A stretch of 64,000 nucleotides of DNA from Streptomyces aureus (GCF_000725495.1 NZ_KL647041.1:250721-314720), one strand, 5' to 3'. Shown: positions 52,398-61,415, counted from the stretch's first letter. The notes: generated by a model from the sequence alone, not told the origin. Numbers and translations are program-made.

Positions 52398-53893
52398 ACC
52401 GCACCACCCTGTCCCTGATCGCCGCGGTGACCGCGCTCGGCGCCGTCACCGGGTTCGCGACCCTCAACTCGCCCGGCACCAAGGGCTCCGGCACGGCCGT
52501 CACCGCCGCGCGGCTGCCCGTGGAGCGCACCAGCCTGCTCTGCCCGCAGCCGAGCACCTCCGACATCGCCGACACGTCGTACACGTCCTTCACGCCCGTC
52601 GTGGAGGGTGTGAGCGGCAGCGGCAAGGCCCAACTCCAGTCCGCCGCCGAGGAGTCGGCGGACGGGTCCGGCGGCAAGAAGGGCGCCGGCAAGAAGGCCG
52701 AGCCCGTCGTCCAGCCCAAGGAGCCCGGCAAGCCGGCGGCCGGCGACACCTCGGGCCCGGACGCGCCCGCCCTGGTCGGCCTCGCGTCGGGCAAGTTCGC
52801 GCCCGGCTGGACGGTCCAGGAGACCACGCAGGTCGCCGCAGGCGCCGGGCGCGGTCTGCTCGGCACCAACTGCACCGCTCCCGACACCGAGTTCTGGTTC
52901 CCGGGCGCCAGCACCGCCGCCTCGCGCACCGACTACGTCCACCTGACGAACCCGGACGATGCCGCGGCCGTCGTCGACATCGACCTGTACGGCAAGGACG
53001 GCACGCTCAAGTCCACGGTGGCCGACGGGATCACGGTCCAGGCGCACGCCAGCGAACCCATCCTGCTGAACACGCTGGCCGGCGATCCGCAGGCCGACCT
53101 CACCGTGCACGTGAAGGTCCGCAGCGGCCGGGTCGGAGCCGCCGTGCAGGCTCTGGACGCCAAGACCGGCGGCGACTGGCTGGCCGCCGCCACCGATCCC
53201 GCGGCCACTCTCGTCATGCCGGGCATCCCCAAGGACGCCACCTCCGTGCGGCTGGTCGCCTTCGCGCCCGGCGACACGGACGCCGACCTGAAGGTGCGCC
53301 TCGCCTCCCCCTCGGGGACGATCACCCCCGCGGGCAACGAGACCCTGCACGTGAAGGCCGGCATGACCGCCTCAGCCGACCTCGGGGACGTCACCCGCGG
53401 CGAGGCGGGCTCCCTGGTGCTCAGCCCCACCGGCACGTCCGTGCCGGTCGTCGCCGCCCTCCAGGTGGTGCGGGGCAAGGGCGCCGCCCAGGAGACCGCG
53501 TTCATCCCGGCCACCGCACCGGTCGGCGCGCGCGCCACGGTCGCCGACAACAGCGCCAAGGGGTCCACGCTCGCCGTGACCGCGCCCGGCGCGGGTGCCA
53601 CGGTCAAGGTCACCGCGTCGGCGGGCAGCGGGGGCGGCACGGCCGTCTCGAAGACGTTCACCATCAAGGGCGGGACCACGCAGAACGTCGCGGCGCCCGT
53701 CCCGAGCGGTCTGAAGGGCACGTACGCCCTCACCGTCGAACCGGTCTCCGGAGGCCCGGTCTACGCCTCCCGGATGCTCTCCGCGACCCAGGAGGGCGTC
53801 CCGGGCTTCACCATCCAGAACCTCCCGGACGACCGCGGGACGGTCTCGGTCCCGGACGCCGAACAGGATCTGTCGGTACTGCTCAAGCAGTGA
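52394..53893 (+). CDS. DUF5719 family secreted protein
   Basis: The 499-aa protein has one N-terminal hydrophobic helix (TLSLIAAVTALGAVTGFATL) acting as signal anchor, a Lys/Pro/Gly-rich linker (~75-125), and repeated beta domains (~135-495: TEFWFPGASTAASRTDYVHLTN, SLVLSPTGTSVPVVAALQVVRG). It is translationally coupled (GTGA) to the giant glycosyltransferase and so is probably its extracellular partner. No catalytic motif was seen. It is convergent with the metallopeptidase gene with no gap between the two stop codons. Confidence 0.85.
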   Translation: MNRTTLSLIAAVTALGAVTGFATLNSPGTKGSGTAVTAARLPVERTSLLCPQPSTSDIADTSYTSFTPVVEGVSGSGKAQLQSAAEESADGSGGKKGAGKKAEPVVQPKEPGKPAAGDTSGPDAPALVGLASGKFAPGWTVQETTQVAAGAGRGLLGTNCTAPDTEFWFPGASTAASRTDYVHLTNPDDAAAVVDIDLYGKDGTLKSTVADGITVQAHASEPILLNTLAGDPQADLTVHVKVRSGRVGAAVQALDAKTGGDWLAAATDPAATLVMPGIPKDATSVRLVAFAPGDTDADLKVRLASPSGTITPAGNETLHVKAGMTASADLGDVTRGEAGSLVLSPTGTSVPVVAALQVVRGKGAAQETAFIPATAPVGARATVADNSAKGSTLAVTAPGAGATVKVTASAGSGGGTAVSKTFTIKGGTTQNVAAPVPSGLKGTYALTVEPVSGGPVYASRMLSATQEGVPGFTIQNLPDDRGTVSVPDAEQDLSVLLKQ

Positions 53894-54343
53894 TCAGTCC
53901 TCGCCGTACCGCGGGTCGACCGTCTCCGGTGTCAGGCCCAGCAGTTCCGCGACCTGCTCCACGACGACCTCATGCACCAGGGCGGCGCGCTCGTCGCGCC
54001 CCTTGGTGCGGATCTCGATCGGACGGCGGTAGACGACCACGCGCGCGGGACGTCCCTCGCGCGCGGCGATCGTGCCGCCCAGCGGCACCGCCTCGTCGCT
54101 CCAGCCCTCGCCCGAGCGTTCCAGGCGGGGGACTTCGAGGACCATGAAGTCGATGTCCGCGAGCTGCGGCCAGCGTCGCTCCAGGCGCTCCACGGAGTCC
54201 TGCACGAGGTCCGCGAAGACCTCGGAACGGCTCGCCGCGAGCGGCACCTGGGGCGGCGCCACGGGGCCGCGCATGCCCCTGCCGTGGCGGTCACGACGAC
54301 GGGGCCCGGAGGCTGGGGCGCGGGGCGGTACGGGGTTGTCCAT
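53894..54343 (-). CDS. Metallopeptidase-like (DUF1025/zincin) family protein
   Basis: This is a 149-aa protein. The conserved core runs from FADLVQDSVERLERRWPQL to the helix ALVHEVVVEQVAELLGL. The family's HExxH zinc site appears here as HEVVVEQ, lacking the second His, so catalysis is doubtful. A basic, Pro-rich N-terminus (~35 aa) precedes it. ATG 54343 or the adjoining GTG 54346 could start it; neither has a good ribosome site. It belongs to the neighbourhood shared with mycobacteria (Rv3259 type, recalled). Confidence 0.85.
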   Translation of the reverse strand: MDNPVPPRAPASGPRRRDRHGRGMRGPVAPPQVPLAASRSEVFADLVQDSVERLERRWPQLADIDFMVLEVPRLERSGEGWSDEAVPLGGTIAAREGRPARVVVYRRPIEIRTKGRDERAALVHEVVVEQVAELLGLTPETVDPRYGED

Positions 54344-54462
54344 CACTGACGAAGCGTAGTCCCCGCCCGGCCCGGCCGCCCGGCCCCACGCGCAGGTCCC
54401 CGCCGGGCGGGGGAGGCGGCGGCACCCGGCTCCGCCCGCCCTCCGGATGACGGCCCATGACC

Positions 54463-54662
54463 ATTCCGGTCACGAATCAGCTCGATTCCATATCTCTCCA
54501 AGACCGTCTCTGACATGGCAATTGGCATGATTCGCACCAAGTGGTGACCGGAATCAGGTCTGTTCGGTATCCCGACACCCGATGTCGCCCCAGGTCACGG
54601 TCCGGTGCCCCGAAAGTGGTGTGGGGTGTCTCACACCACGACACGGTGGGGTGACCTGGGGC
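54463..54662 (+). promoter_or_regulatory. Nested and spaced inverted repeats before DUF3499
   Basis: In the 363-base gap (54344-54706): ATTCCGGTCAC (54463-54473) pairs exactly with GTGACCGGAAT (54544-54554). GCCCCAGGTCAC (54587-54598) pairs with GTGACCTGGGGC (54651-54662). Inside the latter, GTGGTGTG (54616-54623) pairs with CACACCAC (54632-54639). GGTCAC/GTGACC is common to both outer repeats, so it may be a regulator site, a structured RNA, or both. Confidence 0.55.
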
Positions 54663-54692
54663 AGAGTCGTCGCGGCCCGCTCAAGAGTGCGG

Positions 54693-54698
54693 TACCGT
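54693..54698 (+). promoter_or_regulatory. -10-like element, probable leaderless DUF3499 mRNA
   Basis: TACCGT ends eight bases before the GTG at 54707, which lacks a Shine-Dalgarno sequence. Confidence 0.35.
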
Positions 54699-54706
54699 CC
54701 AACCTC

Positions 54707-55081
54707 GTGAGCCTTGTACGTCGCTGTTCGCGCACCGCTTGCGGCCGTCCCGCCGTCGCGACGCTGACGTACGTCTACGCCGACTCGACCGCGGTCCTCG
54801 GCCCGCTCGCCACCTACGCCGAACCCCACTGCTACGACCTGTGCGCCGAGCACTCCGAGCGCCTGACCGCGCCGCGCGGCTGGGAGGTCGTCCGCCTCGC
54901 CGACTCCTCCGGACCCGCGCGTCCCAGCGGCGACGACCTGGAGGCCCTGGCGAACGCGGTGCGCGAGGCGGCCCGTCCGCAGAAGCGCGCGGCGGAGGCC
55001 GGCGGCAGCGCCCGCTCGGCGGACCCCATGGAGGTCGCACGCCGCGGCCACCTGCGCATCCTGCGCTCGCCGGACAACTGA
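54707..55081 (+). CDS. DUF3499 family protein
   Basis: The 124-aa protein has its conserved part in the first ~70 residues: VRRCSRTACGRPAVATLTYVYADSTAV, then HCYDLCAEHSERLTAPRGWEVVRL. The Cys/His set (C-x4-C, then HC-x3-C-x2-H) suggests a small metal-binding module. The C-terminal third is low-complexity. GTG 54707 begins the conserved fold; the longer frame to 54605 crosses the inverted repeats and is rejected. It precedes manB as in mycobacteria (Rv3258c type, recalled). Role unknown. Confidence 0.88.
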   Translation: MSLVRRCSRTACGRPAVATLTYVYADSTAVLGPLATYAEPHCYDLCAEHSERLTAPRGWEVVRLADSSGPARPSGDDLEALANAVREAARPQKRAAEAGGSARSADPMEVARRGHLRILRSPDN

Positions 55082-55451
55082 CCCCGGCGCACCAGCCCGT
55101 ACCGGCCTCCGCACCCCGCTCTCCCCTCGTCCCGCTCGGCGTCCGGCCCCCGGCTCGTCACCTCGCCGCGTCCCGGTCCCCTCGCGTCCGGTCGTCAACA
55201 CCCCGTGGACACAACGGGAACCCGTCCGCACGCGGCCGGCCGACGCTCCCGCACCCCGGAGTCGCCCCCGTCACCGCCCAGTTCGCCGCCCCGCGCCGCG
55301 GATCGGCCCAACTCGTCGGCGCCGGAACCTCCTTGGTCCCCTCCGGGGCGTCGCTGCGGGCGGGGGCGCGCCCCGGCCGGGCCGGGCACGGCCCACGGCT
55401 CGCCGGACGGGTAGTTTGGGGCGACCGAAGTGGACTTCTGGAGGGTTGGCC
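55082..55451. other. 370-base gap before manB
   Basis: No convincing gene or repeat. TAGTTT near 55411-55416 could be the manB -10. The rest is GC-rich and featureless. Confidence 0.4.
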
Positions 55452-56813
55452 GTGACCGCTGATCTGTCGCAGCTCGTGAAGGCGTACGACGTACGCGGGG
55501 TGGTCCCGGACCAGTGGGACGAGCCCCTCGCCGAGCTGTTCGGCGCCGCCTTCGTCCAAGTGACGGGAGCGGACGCCATCGTGATCGGCCACGACATGCG
55601 GCCCTCGTCGCCGGGCCTGTCCCGAGCCTTCGCGCGCGGCGCCGCCGCACGCGGCGCCGACGTCACCGAGATCGGCCTGTGCTCCACGGACCAGCTCTAC
55701 TACGCCTCGGGCGCGCTCGGCCTGCCCGGCGCCATGTTCACCGCCTCGCACAACCCGGCCCAGTACAACGGCATCAAGATGTGCCGGGCGGGCGCGGCCC
55801 CCGTCGGACAGGACACCGGCCTCGCCGAGATCCGCGGGCTCGCCGAGACCTGGCTCGACTCCGGCGCCCCCGCCTCGGACGCCACGCCCGGAACGATCAC
55901 GCGGCGCGAGACCCTCGACGACTACGCGGCCTACCTCCGCTCGCTCGTCGACCTGACCTCGATCCGCCCGCTGAAGGTCGTCGTCGACGCGGGCAACGGC
56001 ATGGGCGGCCACACCGTGCCGACCGTGTTCTCCGGTCTGCCGCTCCAGCTCGTCCCGATGTACTTCGAGCTGGACGGCACGTTCCCGAACCACGAGGCCA
56101 ACCCGCTCGACCCGGCGAACATCGTCGACCTCCAGAAGCGCGTCCGCGAGGAGGGAGCCGACCTCGGCCTCGCCTTCGACGGCGACGCCGACCGCTGCTT
56201 CGTCGTCGACGAGCGGGGCGAGCCGGTCTCCCCGTCCGCGATCACCGCGCTGGTGGCCGCCCGCGAGCTGGACAAGAGGGGCGGCGGCACGGTCATCCAC
56301 AACCTCATCACCTCCTCGTCGGTCCCGGAGGTGGTCCGCGAGCACGGCGGCACGCCGGTGCGCACCCGCGTCGGCCACTCCTTCATCAAGGCCGAGATGG
56401 CCACCTCCGGTGCGATCTTCGGCGGCGAGCACTCCGCGCACTACTACTTCCGCGACTTCTGGAACGCCGACACGGGCATGCTGGCCGCCCTCCACGTCCT
56501 CGCCGCCCTCGGCGGCCAGGACGGCCCGCTCTCCGGCCTCGTCGCGGAGTACGACCGCTACGTGGGCTCCGGCGAGATCAACTCCACCGTCGACGACCAG
56601 GCGGCCCGCATGGCCGCCGTCAGGGCCGCCTACGAGGGCCGCGAGGGTGTCACCTTCGACGAACTCGACGGCCTGACGGTCACCTTCGGCGAGACCTGGT
56701 TCAACGTCCGCCCCTCCAACACCGAACCCCTCCTGCGCCTCAACGCCGAGGCCCGGGACGAGGCGACGATGACCCGCGTCCGCGACGAGGTCCTGAAGAT
56801 CATCAGGGGCTGA
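55452..56813 (+). CDS. manB: Phosphomannomutase/phosphoglucomutase
   Basis: The 453-aa alpha-D-phosphohexomutase interconverts mannose-6-P and mannose-1-P. The four signature loops are intact: phosphoserine Ser99 in MFTASHNPAQYNGIKM, metal loop DGDADR (243-248), sugar-specificity GGEHSAHYYF, and phosphate-binding RPSNTEPLLRLN. GTG 55452 follows GGAGGG by eight bases; the upstream extension to 55416 is rejected. With manA downstream and the pyrophosphorylase at 41960 it supplies GDP-mannose. Confidence 0.95.
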   Translation: MTADLSQLVKAYDVRGVVPDQWDEPLAELFGAAFVQVTGADAIVIGHDMRPSSPGLSRAFARGAAARGADVTEIGLCSTDQLYYASGALGLPGAMFTASHNPAQYNGIKMCRAGAAPVGQDTGLAEIRGLAETWLDSGAPASDATPGTITRRETLDDYAAYLRSLVDLTSIRPLKVVVDAGNGMGGHTVPTVFSGLPLQLVPMYFELDGTFPNHEANPLDPANIVDLQKRVREEGADLGLAFDGDADRCFVVDERGEPVSPSAITALVAARELDKRGGGTVIHNLITSSSVPEVVREHGGTPVRTRVGHSFIKAEMATSGAIFGGEHSAHYYFRDFWNADTGMLAALHVLAALGGQDGPLSGLVAEYDRYVGSGEINSTVDDQAARMAAVRAAYEGREGVTFDELDGLTVTFGETWFNVRPSNTEPLLRLNAEARDEATMTRVRDEVLKIIRG

Positions 56814-56859
56814 GTCCACCGACCACCAGCGGGGAACACGACCGTGGGACGCCTGGTGC

Positions 56860-56895
56860 CACTGCCTGTATCCCTGGCCGGGGATACAGGCAGTG
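56860..56895 (+). terminator. Terminator after manB
   Basis: Perfect 15-bp inverted repeat (56860-56874 with 56881-56895), loop of six, 46 bases past the stop. Confidence 0.88.
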
Positions 56896-57082
56896 CTGCG
56901 CGTCCAGCCGGGGAACGCCGGGCCTCAGGGCTCGCGCCCGCCACCGGGGACGCCGGATCTCAGGACACGCGTGCTCACCAGGGCGTCCGGCGTCCGGGCC
57001 TGCGTGGACGACCTGGGACGCCGGGTCTCGTGGCCTGCGTGTCCGGCCGGGGCACGCCGGGGGCGAAGCCTCGTGCAGCCGG

Positions 57083-57276
57083 CCGGGGCGCCGGGATCGG
57101 AAGGACCGTGCCCTTGACCGGGCCCCGGGACGGGAAGGGCCGTGCGCCCTTGACCGGGGCGGGACCGGAAGGGCCGTTCCCGTGGCCGGGGTGCCAGGGC
57201 CGGAAGGGCCGTTCCCTTGGCCGGGACGCCGGGGCCGGAAGGGGTGTTCCCCTGGCCGGGGTGCCGGGTGGTGAGG
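57083..57276. repeat. Degenerate tandem repeat of about 35 bases, five copies
   Basis: Units beginning CCGGG start at 57083, 57118, 57154, 57186 and 57221, with a partial sixth at 57256 (periods 35, 36, 32, 35, 35). Each holds a GGAAGG...TTCCC (or similar) core able to fold on itself and ends near CCTTGA/CCTTGG. The array lies in the 571-base gap between manB and the Trm112-like gene; no gene was found in the rest of that gap (56896-57082 has scattered GGGACGCCGG copies of the same style). Confidence 0.75.
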
Positions 57277-57384
57277 CCGGTGACCCGCTTCGCGCGGCTC
57301 ACGAACCGTGGGCGCGCCCCGGCACCGGGCTCCCCGCAGCGGTACCCTGACCAGGCCGCATCCACCGTTTCGGAAGGACACCCC

Positions 57385-57555
57385 ATGCCGCTCGAAGCCG
57401 GCCTCCTGGAGATCCTCGCCTGCCCGGCCTGTCACGCCCCGCTCAAGGAGCAGGAGACCGAGCTGATCTGCACGGGAGCGGACTGCGGCCTCGCCTACCC
57501 GGTCCGCGACGGCATCCCCGTACTCCTGGTCGACGAGGCCCGGCGCCCCGCGTAG
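57385..57555 (+). CDS. Trm112-like zinc-ribbon protein
   Basis: The 56-aa protein has [21 protein letters not shown] (shown by its C-x2-C) and the second pair around ICTGADC, ending [15 protein letters not shown], the Trm112p/YcaR consensus. In eukaryotes such proteins activate methyltransferases; in bacteria the partner is usually unknown. AAGGA precedes the ATG at 57385. It is part of the conserved manB-Trm112-SIS-manA order. Confidence 0.92.
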   Translation: MPLEAGLLEILACPACHAPLKEQETELICTGADCGLAYPVRDGIPVLLVDEARRPA

Positions 57556-57861
57556 CCGACGCGTCCGCCCCGCGCACGGCGGCGCCGCGACCGCCGCACG
57601 CGAGGCGACGGCGGCGTCGTCCCCGCCCCCGGGCGTGACGGCGCGGCAGGCACCCCGACGAGCCCCGCCACCGACGACGAGCGACGGCACCGCCGCCCGC
57701 ACGGACGACGGCGACGCGGCCGTCCCGATCGGCGGCCGGCGCCCCGTCCGCCACCCGGTCCGAACCCAGCGCCGCTCGGCACCTCGCGCGAGCGACCCCC
57801 GTGCAAGCGACCCCGGCGGTTCACGCGCAAGCCCCGCCCGGCGATCGGAGGCTCCGACCCC
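57556..57861. other. 306-base gap before the SIS gene
   Basis: A GACG/GCCG-rich stretch with no convincing gene, promoter or repeat. GGAGG ten bases before the SIS-gene ATG is the only clear signal. Confidence 0.4.
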
Positions 57862-58989
57862 ATGCTCGACGAATCGCTCCTCGACGATCCCGACGCGCTC
57901 ACCCGGTCCGACCGGCGGGCCCTGCTCCGCGGCGCCGCCGAGGCCGGCGCCCGGGTGCGCACCGCGGTCCGGCACGCCGCCGAGGCCGGGATCGCCGAGC
58001 TGAAGCCGGACGGCCGCCCGCGCGCCGTCCTGATCGCGGGCCCCGGCATGGCCGCCACCGGCGTCGCCGAACTGCTCGGCACCCTCGCCGGGGCCAGCTG
58101 CCCCCTCACCCGGCTCACCCCCACCGGGGTCGCCCCCGCGGGCGGCGCCCTGCGCTGGGACCTGCCCGGCTGGGCGGGCCCCGTCGACCTCCTGCTGATC
58201 GCCACCCCGGACGGCACCGAACCCGGCCTGGAACTGCTCATCGAGCAGGCCTACCGGCGCGGCAGCACCGTCGCCGCCGTCGCCCCGGCGGGCACCCCGC
58301 TCGCCGAGTGGGTGCAGGGCAGCCACGGCCTCTTCGTCCCCATGGCGACCGCCCCGTACGACCAGGAGGAGCCCCTCGGCGCCTCGGCCCCCGGCGTGCT
58401 CTGGGCGCTGCTCACCCCGCTGCTCGCGCTCCTCGACCGCACCGGTCTGGTCTCGGCCCCGCCGACGGCGCTGCAGAAGGTCGCCGACCGCCTCGACCGC
58501 GTCGCCGAGCGCTGCGGCCCCGCGATCGCCGCGTACAGCAACCCCGCCAAGACCCTCGCCGTGGAACTGGCCGAGGCGCTCCCGGTGATCTGGACGGAGG
58601 GCACCTCGGCGGGCCCGGCCGGCCGCCGCTTCACCGCCGCGCTCGCCGAACTCGCCGGCCGCCCCGCGCTCACCGCCGAACTCCCCGAGGCGCTCGCCTC
58701 GCACAGCATGCTGCTCTCGGGCGCCCTCGCCGCCGGCGCGGACCCCGACGACTTCTTCCGGGACCGCGTCGAGGAGGCACAGGCGCTGCACGCGCGCGTG
58801 GTGCTGCTGCGCGACCGTCCCATCGGCGGGATCAGCGCCGCACCCGCCGCCCGGGAACTCGCCCTGAGCCACGACACCGCGATCAGCGAGCTCGAACCCG
58901 AGGAGGGCGGCGAGCTGGAGACCCTCGCCGAGCTGATCGCCATCACGGATTTCGCCGCCGTTTACCTGGCGCTCGCCTCGGGGGCCTGA
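57862..58989 (+). CDS. SIS-domain protein, bifunctional phosphoglucose/phosphomannose isomerase-like
   Basis: The 375-aa protein has an N-terminal SIS-like Rossmann half (AVLIAGPGMAATGVAELLG, VDLLLIATPDGTEPGLELLIEQA) and a C-terminal PGI/PMI-type half (GRRFTAALAELAGRPA, FFRDRVEEAQALHARVVLLRD). The first half lacks the full GxGSS sugar-phosphate motif, so activity is uncertain. It lies between the Trm112-like gene and manA, as Rv3256c does in mycobacteria (recalled). Probably acts on hexose phosphates next to ManA. Confidence 0.85.
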   Translation: MLDESLLDDPDALTRSDRRALLRGAAEAGARVRTAVRHAAEAGIAELKPDGRPRAVLIAGPGMAATGVAELLGTLAGASCPLTRLTPTGVAPAGGALRWDLPGWAGPVDLLLIATPDGTEPGLELLIEQAYRRGSTVAAVAPAGTPLAEWVQGSHGLFVPMATAPYDQEEPLGASAPGVLWALLTPLLALLDRTGLVSAPPTALQKVADRLDRVAERCGPAIAAYSNPAKTLAVELAEALPVIWTEGTSAGPAGRRFTAALAELAGRPALTAELPEALASHSMLLSGALAAGADPDDFFRDRVEEAQALHARVVLLRDRPIGGISAAPAARELALSHDTAISELEPEEGGELETLAELIAITDFAAVYLALASGA

Positions 58990-59068
58990 TCCTGGGGGCG
59001 GCACCACGCCCCGACCGACGCCCGCCCCCGGCGGGCCGCGCAGCGCACGTATGGAGAAGAAGACACCG

Positions 59069-60220
59069 ATGGACCGCCTCGACAACACCGTCCGCCCCTA
59101 CGCCTGGGGTTCGACCACCGCCATCCCCCGGCTGCTCGGCGTGGAGCCGACGGGCGAACCGCAGGCGGAGATGTGGATGGGCGCCCACCCGGGCGCTCCC
59201 TCGCGCACCGCGCGCGGTCCCCTCAACGAGGTCATCGGCGAGGACCCGGAGAAGGAACTCGGCCGCGCCGCCGTCGCCAGGTTCGGCCCCCGCCTGCCGT
59301 TCCTCCTCAAGCTCCTCGCCGCCGGAGCGCCCCTCTCCCTCCAGGTGCACCCCGACCTCGAACAGGCCCGGGAGGGCTACGAGGACGAGGAGCGCCGGGG
59401 CGTCCCGGTCGACGCCCCGCACCGCAACTACAAGGACGCCAACCACAAGCCCGAACTCATCTGCGCCCTCACCGAGTTCGACGGCCTGTGCGGCTTCCGC
59501 GCCCCCGAGGAGGCGGCCGCGCTCCTGGAAGCCCTCGGCGTCGACTCCCTCAAGCCGTACGCCGACCTGCTGCGCGCCCACCCGGAGGAGGCGGCCCTGC
59601 GCGAGGTCCTCACGGCGGTGCTGAGCGCCGACCCCGAGGACATGGCCCGCACGGTCGCCGAGACCACCGCCGCCTGCGAGCGTCTCGGCGGCGCCTACAC
59701 CCCGTACGCCGGACTCGCCCACCACTACCCGGGCGACCCCGGAGTCATCGCCGCGATGCTCCTCAACCACGTCCGGCTCCAGCCCGGCGAGGCCCTCTTC
59801 CTCGGCGCCGGCATCCCGCACGCCTACCTGGACGGCCTCGGCGTCGAGATCATGGCCAACAGCGACAACGTCCTGCGCTGCGGTCTGACCCCCAAGCACG
59901 TCGACGTCCCCGAGCTCCTGCGCGTGGTCCGCTTCGAGGCGGCCGACCCCGGCGTCCTGCGCCCGGAGGCGTCCCCCGACGGCGAGGAGGTCTACGCGAC
60001 CCCCATCGACGAGTTCCGTCTCTCCCGGTACGTCGTCGCCGAGGACGCCGATCCGCTCGACCTCACCCGCGCGACCCCGCAGATCCTGCTCTGCACCTCG
60101 GGCGCGGTCCGCGCCGACGGCATCGACCTGACCCCCGGCACCTCGGTCTTCGTACCGGCGGGCGAAAAGGCCGAAGTGTCAGGGTCCGGCACGATCTTCC
60201 GTGCGACAGTGGTCGCCTGA
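59069..60220 (+). CDS. manA: Mannose-6-phosphate isomerase, class I
   Basis: The 383-aa zinc cupin interconverts fructose-6-P and mannose-6-P. Zinc ligands and active-site stretches: LSLQVHPDLEQA, YKDANHKPELICALTEFDGLCGF, LGAGIPHAYLDGLGVEIMAN and SDNVLRCGLTPKHVD. ATG 59069 is chosen because GGAGAAG lies nine bases upstream; an in-frame ATG at 59051 adds six residues and has no ribosome site. It supplies the first step of the GDP-mannose route. Confidence 0.95.
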   Translation: MDRLDNTVRPYAWGSTTAIPRLLGVEPTGEPQAEMWMGAHPGAPSRTARGPLNEVIGEDPEKELGRAAVARFGPRLPFLLKLLAAGAPLSLQVHPDLEQAREGYEDEERRGVPVDAPHRNYKDANHKPELICALTEFDGLCGFRAPEEAAALLEALGVDSLKPYADLLRAHPEEAALREVLTAVLSADPEDMARTVAETTAACERLGGAYTPYAGLAHHYPGDPGVIAAMLLNHVRLQPGEALFLGAGIPHAYLDGLGVEIMANSDNVLRCGLTPKHVDVPELLRVVRFEAADPGVLRPEASPDGEEVYATPIDEFRLSRYVVAEDADPLDLTRATPQILLCTSGAVRADGIDLTPGTSVFVPAGEKAEVSGSGTIFRATVVA

Positions 60221-60366
60221 CGGGACGACTGCACCCACCTGAGGCGCGCCGGCCACGGACCGGGCTGCAAGAATGGCCCACTTCAAAGGGCGGGCAAAGC
60301 CCGGACCGGGCGGGGTACGAGGGTACGAACGGGTCCGGACGGCGTACGAAGGGACAGCAGGAGCAG

Positions 60367-61347
60367 ATGAGCGCTTCAGGCGGCACCAAAGCGATCGTGG
60401 CGGCACTCGGCGCCAACCTCGCGATCGCGGTATCGAAGTTCGTGGCGTTCGCGTTCAGCGGCTCCTCCTCGATGCTCGCCGAGGGCGTTCACTCGGTCGC
60501 CGACTCCGGCAACCAGGCGCTGCTGCTGATCGGCGGCAAGAAGGCCCAGCGCGCGGCGACCCCGCAGCACCCCTTCGGCTACGGCCGCGAGCGCTACATC
60601 TACGCCTTCCTGGTCTCGATCGTCCTTTTCTCCGTCGGTGGCATGTTCGCCGTCTACGAGGGCTACGAGAAGATCGTGCACCCGCACGAGATCGAGCACT
60701 GGTACTGGCCGGTCGGCGTGCTGGTGTTCGCGATCATCGCCGAGGGCTTCTCCTTCCGCACGGCCATCAAGGAGTCCAACGAGCTGCGCGGCTCGCACTC
60801 CTGGTCCCAGTTCATCCGCCGCGCCAAGGCCCCCGAACTGCCGGTCGTCCTCCTGGAGGACTTCGGCGCGCTCATCGGTCTGGTCCTCGCCCTCGGCGGC
60901 GTCGGCCTCGCCCTCCTCACCGGTGACGGCGTCTGGGACGGCATCGGCACGGTCTGCATCGGTGTCCTGCTCATCCTGATCGCGCTGGTGCTGGCCGCGG
61001 AGACCAAGTCCCTCCTGCTCGGCGAGGCCGCGGGCCCGGAGGAGACGGCGAAGATCGAGGCCGCGACGGTCGACGGCGACACCGTCACCGGCATCATCCA
61101 CATGCGCACGCTCCACCTCGGCCCCGAGGAACTGCTGATCGCCGCGAAGATCGCCGTCCGGCACGACGACACGGCCGCCGAGGTCGCCCGGGCGATCGAC
61201 GCCGCCGAGGCCCGCATCCGCGCCGCCGTGCCGATCGCCCGGGTGATCTACCTGGAGCCGGACATCTACAGCGACGCCGCGGCGGCCGCGGGCCCGGACC
61301 CCGCCGCGACGCCCGGAGGACCGACGCCGTCGCTCGACGGTCACTGA
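60367..61347 (+). CDS. Cation diffusion facilitator family transporter
   Basis: The 326-aa CDF exporter (Zn/Co/Fe type) has six predicted helices. The metal site in helix II is AEGVHSVADSGNQALL (H and D). HPFGYGRERYIYAF, the family loop, follows. A second acidic set in helix V is LEDFGALIGLVL. A cytoplasmic C-terminal domain (~215-310) follows. AGGAG precedes ATG 60367. It is transcribed alone and ends at a strong terminator. Confidence 0.92.
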   Translation: MSASGGTKAIVAALGANLAIAVSKFVAFAFSGSSSMLAEGVHSVADSGNQALLLIGGKKAQRAATPQHPFGYGRERYIYAFLVSIVLFSVGGMFAVYEGYEKIVHPHEIEHWYWPVGVLVFAIIAEGFSFRTAIKESNELRGSHSWSQFIRRAKAPELPVVLLEDFGALIGLVLALGGVGLALLTGDGVWDGIGTVCIGVLLILIALVLAAETKSLLLGEAAGPEETAKIEAATVDGDTVTGIIHMRTLHLGPEELLIAAKIAVRHDDTAAEVARAIDAAEARIRAAVPIARVIYLEPDIYSDAAAAAGPDPAATPGGPTPSLDGH

Positions 61348-61362
61348 TCCCGACCGCTCCCG

Positions 61363-61415
61363 CGCCGCCGGGCCTGTCCGAGAACCCGGACGGGCCCCGG
61401 CGGCGTTCCGCTTTT
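61363..61415 (+). terminator. Intrinsic terminator after the cation transporter
   Basis: A long stem (GTCCG 61376-61380 with CGGAC 61387-61391, extended outward by CGCCGCCGGGCC with GGCCCCGGCGGCG, one bulge) is followed by CTTTTG at 61411-61416. Confidence 0.8.
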
